Assembly (NCBI RefSeq): GCF_000276805.1
Contig: NZ_AKXQ01000007.1
Coordinates: forward strand, 1 to 64,000
Length of the DNA: 64,000 nt
Direction: 5' to 3'
DNA from: Moritella dasanensis ArB 0140
GTDB taxonomy: Bacteria; Pseudomonadota; Gammaproteobacteria; Enterobacterales; Moritellaceae
How positions within the stretch are numbered: the first letter of the stretch is position 1; each line of letters opens with the position of its first letter. The notes under the pieces are model-generated. The model ran no database searches. It worked only from the letters and a program-made list of their open reading frames with translations, and had not been told where the DNA came from. The position numbers were made by a program, and so were the translations under genes. Positions 17,918 to 27,645 of the stretch are shown here, piece after piece.

Positions 17918-17927
17918 TGCAACTCGA

Positions 17928-17968
17928 TACCCCCACACTGTGTCCATGATGGTTTGGGGGTATTTTTC
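17928..17968 (+). terminator. Intrinsic terminator after nupC2
   Basis: A stem ATACCCCCA... pairing with ...TTTGGGGGTAT, followed by a T-run. It isolates nupC2 from deoC. Confidence 0.88.
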
Positions 17969-18045
17969 TATTATCTGGCTGGGTATCTTGAAGTGATTTG
18001 GTTATAAATTTAATGCATTGTTTTATTGCTGTTTATTTGCTCGGA

Positions 18046-18518
18046 GTGAGAGGTAGGTAGGTTATGAGGGCATTTATTGCTTGATTTCCTTGTCACTTAG
18101 CGTAACTTTAGACTTGTAGTTTAAGCTAATCGTACATGAAGTACTTTTGGTGTTTTTCGTTAAATACACCTAGCCTTTTAAGCTTAAGATAGCGTTTAGG
18201 TTAGTGGTATTAGCGCGGTTATAGGGATATTAATTGATAGTCATATCAAGTCTTCACGGAACCAAGTCCGCATAGTTATTCTTCATGGATATTTATCTTA
18301 AAGATAGTTATGTTGATCGTTAGATTAATAGTCAATATTAATCAGTTATACGTCATCTATTTACCTTAGTCATATTAAGGTAAGCACGTCTTTATTCATA
18401 CCCATCCAGAATCGCTACCGGTAGTAATGTCGATTAATCATGATTAACGGCTAATTACTGCGATTTTTTTTATTGGTTTTTACACTCTATATTTTTAGAT
18501 GTAATCTGGAGACTTAAT
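18046..18518 (+). promoter_or_regulatory. Leader of deoC, copy B of the duplicated control region
   Basis: About 470 bp before deoC that align with 16187-16649. The strongest block is 18209-18284, which includes the 16-bp palindrome, the CGGA/TCCG hairpin with loop ACCAAG and, just after, TATCTTAAAGATA. A CTACCGGTAG palindrome occurs near the end (18413-18422). I could not place a convincing promoter, so the length of the transcribed leader is unknown. Confidence 0.65.
18234..18249. promoter_or_regulatory. 16-bp palindrome, candidate operator (copy B)
   Basis: Identical to 16376-16391 (TTGATA-GTCA-TATCAA). It lies 270 bp before the deoC start, and at nearly the same distance (259 bp) from the leader peptide in copy A. 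Confidence 0.45.
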
Positions 18519-19292
18519 ATGAGTAACTTTAAAGTAGCAGCGCAACGTGCATTAAGCATGATGGATCTAACGACACTTAATGATGACGATACAGATGCAA
18601 AAGTCATTGAACTGTGTCATAAGGCAAAAAGTGCTGCAGGTAATACCGCCGCTGTTTGTATTTATCCTCGCTTTGTTCCTATCGCCCGTAAAACGCTGAA
18701 TGCAATTGGTGCTGAAACGGTAAAAATCGCGACGGTAACGAATTTCCCCCACGGTAACGATGACGTTGCTATCGCCGTTGCTGAAACGAAAGCAGCTGTT
18801 GCCTACGGCGCAGATGAAGTTGACGTAGTATTCCCATACCGTGCACTCATGGCTGGTAATGCGGAAGTTGGTTTCGAATTAGTGAAAGCCTGTAAAGCGG
18901 CTTGTCCTGCTAACGTTCAACTTAAAGTGATCGTTGAAACAGGCGAACTTAAAACAGAAGCATTAATCCGTCAAGCGAGCGAAATCTCAATTGATGCAGG
19001 TGCTGACTTCATTAAAACATCAACAGGTAAAGTACCTGTTAATGCAACGCTCGAATTCGCTAAAATCATGCTTACCGTGATCAGTGAGAAAAACACGGAT
19101 GTTGGTTTCAAACCAGCTGGTGGCGTTAAAAATGCAGAGCAAGCAGGTGAATACCTTGCATTAGCTGAATCAATTCTAGGTAAAGACTGGGTTTCTCCAG
19201 CAAAATTCCGTTTCGGCGCATCAAGCTTACTTGCTAACTTATTAGCTGAGCTTGAATTAGCCGACAAACCAGCTGACAGTAGCGGTTACTAA
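18519..19292 (+). CDS. deoC: Deoxyribose-phosphate aldolase DeoC
   Basis: A 257-residue class I aldolase that cleaves 2-deoxyribose-5-phosphate to glyceraldehyde-3-phosphate and acetaldehyde. The Schiff-base lysine lies in FIKTSTGK (Lys166) and the proton-relay lysine in GFKPAGGVK (Lys198), as in the E. coli enzyme. The length matches the gammaproteobacterial type (259). GGAG precedes the ATG. It is the first gene of deoCABD; its first nine codons are the source of the leader peptide before nupC2. Confidence 0.97.
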   Translation: MSNFKVAAQRALSMMDLTTLNDDDTDAKVIELCHKAKSAAGNTAAVCIYPRFVPIARKTLNAIGAETVKIATVTNFPHGNDDVAIAVAETKAAVAYGADEVDVVFPYRALMAGNAEVGFELVKACKAACPANVQLKVIVETGELKTEALIRQASEISIDAGADFIKTSTGKVPVNATLEFAKIMLTVISEKNTDVGFKPAGGVKNAEQAGEYLALAESILGKDWVSPAKFRFGASSLLANLLAELELADKPADSSGY

Positions 19293-19481
19293 TTATCTAA
19301 CTCTCTGGTTCGATAGAGCAATATCCACAAACAAAATATTTAGTATTGATTACGTTGCATGTTAGTCATAACGACGACTTAATCAATCCGATATGTGCTT
19401 ATTCGATCCTCATTTTCTGTATTTAAACGAAGCGCTTGCCGTTTTAAGGCGTCGCTTTTCTGATTCAAGGAGTAGATGATT

Positions 19482-20813
19482 ATGTTTATACCGCAAGAAA
19501 TCATTCGCCGTAAACGTAATGGTGAAGAATTAAGTCGTGCTGAAATTGAATATTTTGTTAATGGAATTACTGATAATAGTATCTCGGAAGGCCAGATTGG
19601 TGCCTTTGCCATGGCCGTTTATTTTAATGACATGAACATGGAAGAACGTATTGCGATCACATCGGCAATGCGCGATTCCGGTGATGTATTAAATTGGGAT
19701 GCGATGCAACTCAATGGTCCTATCGTTGATAAGCACTCAACCGGCGGCGTGGGTGATGTTATTTCACTGATGCTTGGTCCTATGGTTGCGGCTTGTGGTG
19801 GCTTTGTACCAATGATCTCTGGTCGTGGTCTAGGCCATACCGGTGGCACATTAGATAAACTCGATGCTATTCCGGGTTACCAAACTACGGTTGATAACGC
19901 GCAATTCCGTCAAGTAGTAAAAGATAGCGGTGTGGCGATTGTTGGTCAATCAGCAAATTTAGCGCCTGCTGATAAACGTTTATATGGTGTGCGTGATATT
20001 ACCGCGACGGTAGAGTCTATCTCGTTGATCACGGCATCTATTTTATCGAAAAAATTAGCAGCTGGTCTTGATGCGTTAGTGATGGATGTGAAATCGGGCA
20101 GTGGCGCGTTCATGCCAACCCATGAGCAATCTATTGAATTAGCTAAAAGTATCGTATCAGTGGCGAATGGTGCCGGCTGTAAAACATCGGCACTGATTAC
20201 GGATATGAACCAAGTATTAGCCAGCAGTGCGGGTAATGCCGTTGAAGTGCGTGAAGCAGTGCGTTTCTTAACAGGTGAATACCGTAATCCACGTTTATTC
20301 GCGGTGACGATGGCATTGTGTGTAGAAATGTTATTATCGGCAAATCTAGCAACAGATGCTGATGATGCCCGTCATAAATTACAAACCGTACTCGATAACG
20401 GTAAAGCAGCTGAATTATTTGGCACTATGGTGACAGGTTTAGGCGGTCCAGCAGATTTCGTTGACAACTATGACCTACACTTACCAAAAACAGACATAAT
20501 TCGTCCGGTATTTGCCACACAAAGCGGTTACCTAACAAAAATGGATACCCGTGGTTTTGGTATGGCTGTTGTCGCGATGGGCGGCGGTCGTCGTGTTGCT
20601 ACCGATCAAATCGACTATGCGGTTGGTTTATCTGATATTGCTGCACTGGGTCAGCAGCTTGATGCTCACACACCTGTAGCCATGGTACATGCGCGCAGTG
20701 AGGCACAGTTTGATGCGGCACAAGCAGAAATTTTGCAATCAATACACATCGGCGATACGCAACCTGCAGCAAGCGCAGATGTTTATCAACAAATTCGACT
20801 TTCTGATGTCTAA
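19482..20813 (+). CDS. deoA: Thymidine phosphorylase DeoA
   Basis: A 443-residue pyrimidine phosphorylase with the signature [10 protein letters not shown], the [14 protein letters not shown] block and KSGSGAFMP, all close to E. coli DeoA. It converts thymidine and phosphate to thymine and deoxyribose-1-phosphate. An ATG at 19476 also fits the frame, but CAAGGAG lies 9 bp before the ATG at 19482, and that start gives MFIPQEII, matching E. coli MFLAQEII. It follows deoC by about 190 bp. Confidence 0.96.
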   Translation: MFIPQEIIRRKRNGEELSRAEIEYFVNGITDNSISEGQIGAFAMAVYFNDMNMEERIAITSAMRDSGDVLNWDAMQLNGPIVDKHSTGGVGDVISLMLGPMVAACGGFVPMISGRGLGHTGGTLDKLDAIPGYQTTVDNAQFRQVVKDSGVAIVGQSANLAPADKRLYGVRDITATVESISLITASILSKKLAAGLDALVMDVKSGSGAFMPTHEQSIELAKSIVSVANGAGCKTSALITDMNQVLASSAGNAVEVREAVRFLTGEYRNPRLFAVTMALCVEMLLSANLATDADDARHKLQTVLDNGKAAELFGTMVTGLGGPADFVDNYDLHLPKTDIIRPVFATQSGYLTKMDTRGFGMAVVAMGGGRRVATDQIDYAVGLSDIAALGQQLDAHTPVAMVHARSEAQFDAAQAEILQSIHIGDTQPAASADVYQQIRLSDV

Positions 20814-20843
20814 GGTTTAGTACAAGACGCTAACGTCGATAAC

Positions 20844-20907
20844 GAACAGTATTGTTTATAATGAATAGTACTGTTTATAATGAATAGTACTGTTTATAAA
20901 GAATAGT
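20844..20907 (+). repeat. 19-bp tandem repeat between deoA and deoB
   Basis: Three consecutive 19-bp units of the type gaatagtactgtttataat (20844-20862, 20863-20881, 20882-20900) plus a partial fourth. The last two units differ at one base and the first at two more. The GTTTATAA motif reappears after deoB. The repeats sit just before the deoB ribosome site. Confidence 0.9.
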
Positions 20908-20928
20908 TAATGGAAATAGGTCAGTGTG

Positions 20929-22143
20929 ATGAAACGTACAATTATATTAATGTTGGATTCATTGGGTATTGGTGCTTCGGCCGATGCGGATAAATTTGGT
21001 GATGTAGGCAGCAATACGTTTGGGCATATCGCGCAGTGGTGTGCTGAAGGTAAAGCGGATATCGGTCGTGAAGGGCCTTTACATATTCCTAACTTAACCA
21101 AACTAGGCCTTGCGCATGCTTGTGCCGACAGTGTGGGTTCATTCCCTGCTGGTTTGGATGCAAGTGCAGAGGTAATTGGCGCATACGGTTATGCACAAGA
21201 GCTATCAACGGGTAAAGATACGCCAAGTGGCCATTGGGAAATCGCGGGTGTACCCGTGTTGTTTGATTGGGGGTATTTCTCTGATCTGGAAAACAGTTTC
21301 CCACAAGAATTACTAGACCAACTAGTAGAACAAGCAGACTTACCGGGTTATTTAGGTAACTGCCATTCTTCTGGTACTGAGATCTTAGACTTGATGGGCG
21401 AGGAGCACATGGCTTCTGGCAAACCAATTTTCTATACTTCAGCAGACAGTGTATTCCAAATTGCTTGTCACGAAGAAAGCTTTGGTTTAGAACGCTTATT
21501 GAAGTTGTGTGAATTAGCCCGTGAATTATTAGAACCGTACAATATTGGTCGTGTTATTGCGCGTCCATTCATCGGTAATGATAAGAGTGATTTTGCCCGT
21601 ACTGGTAACCGCCGTGATTATTCACTGTTACCGCCAGCACCAACATTACTAGATCGCATGGCAGAATCTGGTGGTGAAGTTGTTAGTGTTGGTAAAATTG
21701 CTGACATCTACGCACAGCAAGGTATCACCAAGAAAGTCAAAGCGACCGGTCTTGAAGCACTATTTGATCTAACATTAGAGCAAGTTAAGCAAGCGGGCGA
21801 CCATACAATCGTCTTCACTAACTTTGTTGATTTTGACTCGTCTTGGGGTCATCGTCGCGATGTCGCTGGTTATGCGAAAGGGCTAGAGTATTTCGATACT
21901 CGGTTACCTGAGCTGCTAGCAATATTAGATGAAGGTGATGTTGTGGTGTTAACTGCTGATCATGGTTGTGACCCAACAGCACTTGGCACAGATCATACAC
22001 GTGAGCATATTCCAGTGATCTTTTATGGTCACAATGTACCAAAAGGACCATTAGGTTTACGTGATACGTTTGCAGATATTGGTCAGTCAATTGCGGCTTA
22101 TCATAGTTTGCCAAAACTAGAATACGGTACGAGCTTTTTATAA
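20929..22143 (+). CDS. deoB: Phosphopentomutase DeoB
   Basis: A 404-residue alkaline-phosphatase-fold mutase that interconverts (deoxy)ribose-1-phosphate and -5-phosphate. Metal-site segments are visible at the start (MLDSLGIGA), in [10 protein letters not shown] with the phosphothreonine site, and in TADHGCDPT and [13 protein letters not shown] at 20926 precedes the ATG at 20929; the ATG has better spacing (8 bp) from AGG and matches E. coli MKRAFIMVLDS. It links DeoA/DeoD products to DeoC. Confidence 0.96.
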   Translation: MKRTIILMLDSLGIGASADADKFGDVGSNTFGHIAQWCAEGKADIGREGPLHIPNLTKLGLAHACADSVGSFPAGLDASAEVIGAYGYAQELSTGKDTPSGHWEIAGVPVLFDWGYFSDLENSFPQELLDQLVEQADLPGYLGNCHSSGTEILDLMGEEHMASGKPIFYTSADSVFQIACHEESFGLERLLKLCELARELLEPYNIGRVIARPFIGNDKSDFARTGNRRDYSLLPPAPTLLDRMAESGGEVVSVGKIADIYAQQGITKKVKATGLEALFDLTLEQVKQAGDHTIVFTNFVDFDSSWGHRRDVAGYAKGLEYFDTRLPELLAILDEGDVVVLTADHGCDPTALGTDHTREHIPVIFYGHNVPKGPLGLRDTFADIGQSIAAYHSLPKLEYGTSFL

Positions 22144-22257
22144 CTAACGGTTTATAAATAACTGTTTGTAAAAATAAGTTATAAACGAACAAATCATAAA
22201 TAATAGTATCCTGCTACGAATGCTGGATACAATTCAAACAAAGAAGGTAACAATACA

Positions 22258-22971
22258 ATGGCTACTCCACATATTAATGCAGAAAAAGGTGATTTCGCTG
22301 AAACGGTATTATTCCCAGGTGATCCACTACGCGCTAAATACATCGCAGAAACATTCCTAGACGATGTGAAACAAGTGAATGACGTACGTAACATGTTCGG
22401 TTTCACTGGTACTTACAAAGGTACACGCGTTTCTGTAATGGGTTCAGGTATGGGTATTCCATCTTGTTCTATCTATGCAAAAGAGCTAATCACTGAATAC
22501 GGTGTTAAAAACCTTATCCGTGTTGGTAGCTGTGGCGCGATCAGCACTGACGTTAAAGTACGTGACGTCGTGATCGGCATGGGTGCATGTACAGACTCTG
22601 CTGTTAACCGCGCACGTTTCGACGGTTATGATTTTGCTGCTATCGCATCATGGGAACTACTAAGCAAAGTAACACGCGCTGCTAAAGCATGTGGCATCGA
22701 TGCAAAAGTAGGTAACATCTTCTCTGCCGATTTATTCTATACACCAAAACCAGAACTATTTGATACGATGGAAAAACTAGGTGTACTAGGCGTAGAAATG
22801 GAAGCAGCTGGTCTATACGGCGTTGCCGCTGAATTCGGCGCAAATGCTATCTGTATCTGTACTGTATCTGATCACATCCGTACAGGTGAAGTAACGACTG
22901 CTGAAGAACGTCAATTAACGTTCAATGACATGATCGTGATGGCATTAGAGTCTGTATTGATTGAAGATTAA
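22258..22971 (+). CDS. deoD: Purine nucleoside phosphorylase DeoD
   Basis: A 237-residue hexameric-type purine nucleoside phosphorylase with the substrate-site segments [17 protein letters not shown] and [11 protein letters not shown]. It splits purine (deoxy)nucleosides with phosphate and completes the deoCABD salvage set. It follows deoB by 114 bp containing GTTTATAA-type repeats and a GTATCC/GGATAC stem (22207-22231). A strong terminator follows. Confidence 0.97.
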   Translation: MATPHINAEKGDFAETVLFPGDPLRAKYIAETFLDDVKQVNDVRNMFGFTGTYKGTRVSVMGSGMGIPSCSIYAKELITEYGVKNLIRVGSCGAISTDVKVRDVVIGMGACTDSAVNRARFDGYDFAAIASWELLSKVTRAAKACGIDAKVGNIFSADLFYTPKPELFDTMEKLGVLGVEMEAAGLYGVAAEFGANAICICTVSDHIRTGEVTTAEERQLTFNDMIVMALESVLIED

Positions 22972-22991
22972 TATAACTTGGTAGTTAAAAT

Positions 22992-23024
22992 ATGCCCACT
23001 AATGAAAATTGGTGGGCATTTTTT
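22992..23024 (+). terminator. Intrinsic terminator after deoD
   Basis: A stem ATGCCCACT pairing with GGTGGGCAT, followed by T7. It ends the deo operon and marks the left edge of the O-antigen locus. Confidence 0.92.
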
Positions 23025-23089
23025 GTTTACCGGATTGTCTGTGAAGTTTTCGATATAACAACACCAGTTATCAACTCTTAATGGTTAGG

Positions 23090-23118
23090 TTGCCGAATAT
23101 AGGCTTTTATGCGATTAT
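23090..23118 (+). promoter_or_regulatory. Possible promoter of the O-antigen operon
   Basis: TTGCCG and GATTAT separated by 17 bp, about 45 bp upstream of the JUMPstart element. The spacing is ideal and the hexamers fair. An alternative -10 is TATAAA at 23135-23140. Confidence 0.35.
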
Positions 23119-23161
23119 AGCGGCGTTTTCACACTATAAAAACTTAAAATAAGATGACTTA

Positions 23162-23198
23162 TCAGTCTTGGGGTACTGCAACCCTAGGGCGGTAGCGT
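23162..23198 (+). promoter_or_regulatory. JUMPstart element with ops site (RfaH recruitment)
   Basis: The segment resembles the JUMPstart consensus found before polysaccharide operons and ends in the ops core GGCGGTAGCGTA at 23187-23198. In enteric bacteria this pauses RNA polymerase and loads RfaH, which prevents Rho-dependent termination in long operons. It lies 140 bp before rmlB, in the expected place and strand for a transcript that must run through more than 20 kb of AT-rich genes. Confidence 0.88.
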
Positions 23199-23225
23199 AT
23201 TTAAATTAGGGCAAAGGTAAGTTTT

Positions 23226-23308
23226 TTTAGAAAACTGAATTATAAATTTTTCTAAAAGAACTTAATAATAATTATGAATGCCTAAGGCTTGAAATACTCG
23301 CTTAGGCA
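23226..23308 (+). repeat. Two hairpins in the rmlB leader
   Basis: An inverted repeat TTTTAGAAAA/TTTTCTAAAA near 23226-23257 and an 8-bp stem TGCCTAAG/CTTAGGCA at 23279-23308 lie between ops and rmlB. Neither is followed by a T-run. They may be leader structures of the long operon transcript. Confidence 0.55.
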
Positions 23309-23337
23309 AATAAAGATTTAATCATTAAGGTATAAAA

Positions 23338-24417
23338 ATGAAATTGTTAGTTACTGGTGGTGCGGGATTTATTGGTTCTGCTGTTGTTCGGTACATCATT
23401 GAGCATACCAATGATAGTGTTATTAATTTAGATAAGCTAACTTATGCTGGTAATCTAGAATCTCTAAAATCAATTGAAAAAAATGAGCGTTATAAGTTTG
23501 TACAAGCAGATATTTGTGATCGAACAAGTCTTGATTTGATTTTTGCAGAGCATCAACCCGATCTTGTCATGCATTTAGCGGCAGAAAGTCATGTGGATCG
23601 CTCAATAGATGGCCCAGCTGAATTTATTGAAACCAATATTATTGGTACATATACAATGCTAGAGGCTGCCCGTCAATATTGGAACCAGCTAGCATCTTCT
23701 CGTAAAGATGCATTCCGTTTTCATCATATTTCAACGGACGAAGTGTATGGCGATCTTGAAGGTACCGATGATCTGTTTACTGAAATGACATCTTACGAAC
23801 CATCAAGCCCATATTCAGCCTCTAAAGCATCAAGCGATCATTTAGTTCGTGCTTGGCTACGTACTTACGGTTTTCCAACTGTAGTGACGAACTGTTCGAA
23901 TAATTATGGTCCATTCCATTTCCCGGAAAAATTGATCCCGCTAATGATATTAAATGCACTGGATGGAAAGCCTTTGCCTGTTTACGGTAACGGAATGCAA
24001 ATTCGGGATTGGCTGTATGTGGAAGACCATGCCACCGCGCTTTATACCGTCGCGACTAAAGGTAAAATCGGTGAAACTTATAATATTGGTGGTCATAATG
24101 AAAAAGCAAATATTGACGTCGTCAAAACTATTTGTTCTTTGCTTGATGAGTTAGTGCCGAGTAAACCCGAAGGTGTGGTTCAATATCAAGATCTAATTAC
24201 CTACGTAACAGACCGTCCAGGACATGATGTACGTTATGCCATTGATGCATCGAAAATTGAACGTGAATTGGGCTGGACACCAGCTGAAACGTTTGAATCT
24301 GGTATTCGTAAAACAGTGGAATGGTACTTGAATAATAAACAATGGTGGAGCCGTGTTCTTGATGGTTCATACAGTTTTGAACGTTTAGGCACATCAAGCA
24401 AAAGTGAGACAAAATAA
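23338..24417 (+). CDS. rmlB: dTDP-glucose 4,6-dehydratase RmlB
   Basis: A 359-residue extended SDR: NAD site GGAGFIGS at 7-14, catalytic Tyr159-x3-Lys163 in PYSASKAS, the STDEVYGDL segment, and the [14 protein letters not shown] substrate loop. It converts dTDP-glucose to dTDP-4-keto-6-deoxyglucose, the second step of dTDP-L-rhamnose synthesis. It is the first gene after JUMPstart. Its stop overlaps the RmlA start region (0-bp gap). Confidence 0.97.
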   Translation: MKLLVTGGAGFIGSAVVRYIIEHTNDSVINLDKLTYAGNLESLKSIEKNERYKFVQADICDRTSLDLIFAEHQPDLVMHLAAESHVDRSIDGPAEFIETNIIGTYTMLEAARQYWNQLASSRKDAFRFHHISTDEVYGDLEGTDDLFTEMTSYEPSSPYSASKASSDHLVRAWLRTYGFPTVVTNCSNNYGPFHFPEKLIPLMILNALDGKPLPVYGNGMQIRDWLYVEDHATALYTVATKGKIGETYNIGGHNEKANIDVVKTICSLLDELVPSKPEGVVQYQDLITYVTDRPGHDVRYAIDASKIERELGWTPAETFESGIRKTVEWYLNNKQWWSRVLDGSYSFERLGTSSKSETK

Positions 24418-25302
24418 ATGAAAGGTATTGTATTAGCAGGCGGTTCAGGTACTCGCCTTTATCCGTTGACCCGTGGCGTATCTAAACAATTATTACCAAT
24501 CTATGACAAACCGATGATCTTCTATCCGCTATCCGCGCTGATGTTAGCTGGTATCAAAGATATTTTAGTTATCACAACTCCTGAAGATAATGCTGGATTC
24601 CGTCGTTTATTAGGTGATGGTTCTGATTTTGGTATTAACCTAGAGTTTGCCATACAACCTTCTCCCGATGGGCTTGCTCAAGCATTTATTATCGGTGAAG
24701 AGTTTATTGGTGATGATAATGTTTGCTTAGTGCTTGGCGACAATATTTTCTATGGTCACTCTTTTAGTCAAACCCTCAAAAATGCAGCATCTAGAGAAAA
24801 TGGTGCAACAGTGTTTGGTTATCAAGTAAAAGACCCTGAGCGTTTTGGTGTCGTTGATTTTGACGAAAATATGCGTGCATTATCAATTGAAGAAAAACCT
24901 GTAAATCCAAAATCAAATTATGCAGTTACAGGTCTATATTTTTATGATAATCGAGTTGTAGACTTTGCAAAAAAAGTAGAACCATCAGAGCGTGGTGAAC
25001 TTGAAATTACCTCAATAAATCAGATGTACCTTGAAGATGATTCGTTAAATGTCGAGCTACTAGGGCGTGGTTTTGCTTGGTTAGATACTGGTACGCATGA
25101 GAGTTTGCATGAGGCATCTTCATTCGTACAAACAATTGAGCATGTACAAGGGCTTAAAGTTGCTTGTCTTGAAGAGATATCATGGCGAAATGGTTGGTTA
25201 ACCGACGAGGCATTAACTCATCTAGCGAAGCCAATGATGAAAAATGAATATGGTCAATACCTTGCTCGACTAATTAAAGATAAATCAGAAGGAAAACTGT
25301 GA
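24418..25302 (+). CDS. rmlA: Glucose-1-phosphate thymidylyltransferase RmlA
   Basis: A 294-residue nucleotidyltransferase with the nucleotide loop GGSGTRLYP at 8-16, [11 protein letters not shown] and LGDNIFYGH, all diagnostic for RmlA. It makes dTDP-glucose from dTTP and glucose-1-phosphate, the first step to dTDP-rhamnose, and is usually feedback-inhibited by the end product. It begins directly after the rmlB stop and ends TGATG with rmlD. Confidence 0.97.
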   Translation: MKGIVLAGGSGTRLYPLTRGVSKQLLPIYDKPMIFYPLSALMLAGIKDILVITTPEDNAGFRRLLGDGSDFGINLEFAIQPSPDGLAQAFIIGEEFIGDDNVCLVLGDNIFYGHSFSQTLKNAASRENGATVFGYQVKDPERFGVVDFDENMRALSIEEKPVNPKSNYAVTGLYFYDNRVVDFAKKVEPSERGELEITSINQMYLEDDSLNVELLGRGFAWLDTGTHESLHEASSFVQTIEHVQGLKVACLEEISWRNGWLTDEALTHLAKPMMKNEYGQYLARLIKDKSEGKL

Positions 25303-26174
25303 TGAGAGTTATGATCACAGGCTGTTATGGACAAGTTGGTCGCAGTTTGGTTGAGCAGTTACAACCGATTGCTAATATTCTTGCTGTCGGACGTGCTGAA
25401 TTAGATATTACCGATGAAGTTGCTGTTAAAAATGTGGTCAAAGCATTTAAACCAGATGTCATCATTAATGCGGCCGCACATACCGCGGTAGATAAAGCTG
25501 AAGATGAAATTGGTTTATCTTATGCAATCAACTCTGATGGACCAAGGTTTTTAGCTGAAGCGGCTAATAGCGTAAATGCTTCTATATTGCATATATCAAC
25601 GGATTATGTGTTCTCGGGTGATAAAGACGGTATTTACACTGAGTCAGACCTGACGTCACCACAAGGAGTTTATGGTGAAAGTAAGTTAGCTGGTGAGATT
25701 GCGGTTATAAATGCTTGTCAAAAGCATATTGTACTCCGTACGGCCTGGGTATTTGGTGAAGAGGGGAATAATTTTGTTAAAACGATGCTTCGTCTGGCTA
25801 AAACTTACGATACGTTAGGTGTTGTAGGAGATCAAATGGGCGGGCCTACTTATGCTGGTGATATAGCTGCAGCACTCGTTGTTATTACCAAGGCCATTTA
25901 CAATGGTGAAAACGATAAATTCGGTATTTATCATTTTTCTGGTTTACCACATGTGAGTTGGAGTCAGTTCGCAGAAAGTATTTTTGATGAGGCCGTAGAG
26001 CAAAATGTCATTCAACAATCGTTAACGGTTAATGCTATTACGACCGCAGAATACCCGACACCTGCTAAGCGTCCTGCTAATTCTAAATTAGATACAGCGT
26101 TAATTACTGAGGCATTCGAGATTAATGCGAGTGATTGGAAATTAGCACTTAGTAATATTAAAGCATATACGTAG
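25302..26174 (+). CDS. rmlD: dTDP-4-dehydrorhamnose reductase RmlD
   Basis: A 290-residue SDR with the NAD(P) motif GCYGQVG, STDYVFSG and the catalytic YGESK. It performs the last step to dTDP-L-rhamnose. The ATG at 25302 overlaps the rmlA stop (TGATG); a GTG one codon earlier is possible. The GGAAAA ribosome site lies inside rmlA. Gene order rmlBADC is the common one in O-antigen loci. Confidence 0.95.
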   Translation: MRVMITGCYGQVGRSLVEQLQPIANILAVGRAELDITDEVAVKNVVKAFKPDVIINAAAHTAVDKAEDEIGLSYAINSDGPRFLAEAANSVNASILHISTDYVFSGDKDGIYTESDLTSPQGVYGESKLAGEIAVINACQKHIVLRTAWVFGEEGNNFVKTMLRLAKTYDTLGVVGDQMGGPTYAGDIAAALVVITKAIYNGENDKFGIYHFSGLPHVSWSQFAESIFDEAVEQNVIQQSLTVNAITTAEYPTPAKRPANSKLDTALITEAFEINASDWKLALSNIKAYT

Positions 26175-26188
26175 AAATTGAGTTTATT

Positions 26189-26737
26189 ATGAAAATTATT
26201 GAAACAAATATTCCTGATGTAAAAATTATTGAACCTGCAGTGTATGGTGATGAACGAGGCTTTTTTATGGAAACATGGAATCAAGCTAAATTTGAAGAAT
26301 TAGTGACTGGAAAACCGACCGCATTTGTACAAGATAACCATTCAAAATCAAAACAAGGTATTTTGCGTGGTTTACATTATCAAACTGAAAATACGCAAGG
26401 TAAATTAGTACGTATTGTTTCTGGTGAAGTTTTTGATGTTGCGGTTGATATTCGTAAAGATTCATCGACATTTGGCCAATGGGTTGGTGTGTATTTATCT
26501 GCGGAAAATAAACGTCAGCTTTGGGTTCCCGAAGGCTTTGCGCATGGCTTTTATGTAATGAGTGATGAAGCTGAGTTTGTTTATAAGTGTACAAACTATT
26601 ATGATCCCAGTAGTGAGGTTTCAATCCTTTGGAATGATCCTGAAATTGGTATTGAATGGCCTATAGGTACTAATGACGTTGAGTTATCTGCTAAAGATAC
26701 TGAAGGCTTACTATTTAAAAACGCCCCGTACTTTTAA
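26189..26737 (+). CDS. rmlC: dTDP-4-dehydrorhamnose 3,5-epimerase RmlC
   Basis: A 182-residue cupin epimerase with the GFFMETW start, LRGLHYQ containing the active-site His, VDIRKDSSTFGQW, and WVPEGFAHGF. It epimerises C3 and C5 of dTDP-4-keto-6-deoxyglucose. It completes the rhamnose set. The small hairpin CCCTA/TAGGG in the 91-bp gap to wzm is not terminator-like. Confidence 0.96.
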   Translation: MKIIETNIPDVKIIEPAVYGDERGFFMETWNQAKFEELVTGKPTAFVQDNHSKSKQGILRGLHYQTENTQGKLVRIVSGEVFDVAVDIRKDSSTFGQWVGVYLSAENKRQLWVPEGFAHGFYVMSDEAEFVYKCTNYYDPSSEVSILWNDPEIGIEWPIGTNDVELSAKDTEGLLFKNAPYF

Positions 26738-26828
26738 ATATAAGAGTAAATAAGTTACGACTGTGAAGTGAGTAATGAATTAAGTCCCTAAAGTAGGGCT
26801 ATTGTATTTATCCCCCTAAGGTTAAGTG

Positions 26829-27635
26829 ATGTTGTCGAAAATTAATTTCTTCTCCCCTCTTTTCAAGCATAAAGGTTTGATTTGGACTATGGCTAAACGT
26901 GATTTAGCTATTCGGTATAAAGGATCTGTCATGGGGGTCCTATGGAGTTTTTTTAATCCATTACTGATGCTTGGTATTTATACTTTCGTTTTTCAATATA
27001 TATTTAAAGCTAAGTGGGGTGTTGAAGTTGATAACCCCGTCGGTTATGCCGTGATTCTTTTTTCTGGTCTGATTTTACATATGTGGTTTGCAGAAGTAGC
27101 GACGAGATCTGTATCTTTAATTTCGTCGAATGCTAATTTTGTAAAAAAAGTGGTTTTTCCGCTAGAGGTCCTTCCTTGGGTTGTTTTGATTGCATCTTGT
27201 ATTCAGTTTTTAACTGCTCTTGTTGTTCTGCTCGGGTTTATGCTGTTTGAAGGCGCGGAAATCGGCTCTCACATATTACTATTTCCACTGGCTATTTTCC
27301 CTTTTTCTATCATGTTAATTGGTTGTGCTTACTTCTTTGCTGCACTAGGTTTATTTATTAAGGATTTGGAGCAGTTCATTCAGTCATTTGTTACAATTCT
27401 GCTTTTTACTAGTACCATTTTCTTTTCAATACGAAATGTCCCAGAAATTATTCAACCCTTTATAAAAATGAACCCATTAACTATCCCTGTGGAAGCCTTT
27501 AGGGACTTTGTTTTGTTTAATGGCTTGTCTTCTCTAGGTGATCTTTTTTTATTTACTTGCTTAAGCCTTGTATTTGCATGTTTTAGCTTTTATATGTTTA
27601 GAAAGCTAAGTCCGCTTTTCCCCGACGTACTGTAA
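26829..27635 (+). CDS. wzm: O-antigen ABC transporter permease Wzm
   Basis: A 268-residue ABC-2 type permease with six predicted membrane segments. The N-terminal DLAIRYKGSVMGVLWSFFNPL segment is typical of Wzm/TagG-type polysaccharide exporters. With Wzt it moves lipid-linked O-polysaccharide across the inner membrane. The ATG at 26829 is 7 bp after AAGG; the GTG at 26826 is also in frame. wzt follows after 10 bp. Confidence 0.93.
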   Translation: MLSKINFFSPLFKHKGLIWTMAKRDLAIRYKGSVMGVLWSFFNPLLMLGIYTFVFQYIFKAKWGVEVDNPVGYAVILFSGLILHMWFAEVATRSVSLISSNANFVKKVVFPLEVLPWVVLIASCIQFLTALVVLLGFMLFEGAEIGSHILLFPLAIFPFSIMLIGCAYFFAALGLFIKDLEQFIQSFVTILLFTSTIFFSIRNVPEIIQPFIKMNPLTIPVEAFRDFVLFNGLSSLGDLFLFTCLSLVFACFSFYMFRKLSPLFPDVL

Positions 27636-27645
27636 GAGAGATATA

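Noticed and set aside
20844-20907. A CRISPR-like array
   Set aside because: The 19-bp units are directly adjacent with no spacers, and no cas gene is near.
22194-22406. A reverse frame overlapping the start of deoD
   Set aside because: It is antisense to the deoD start and ribosome site, with no support of its own.
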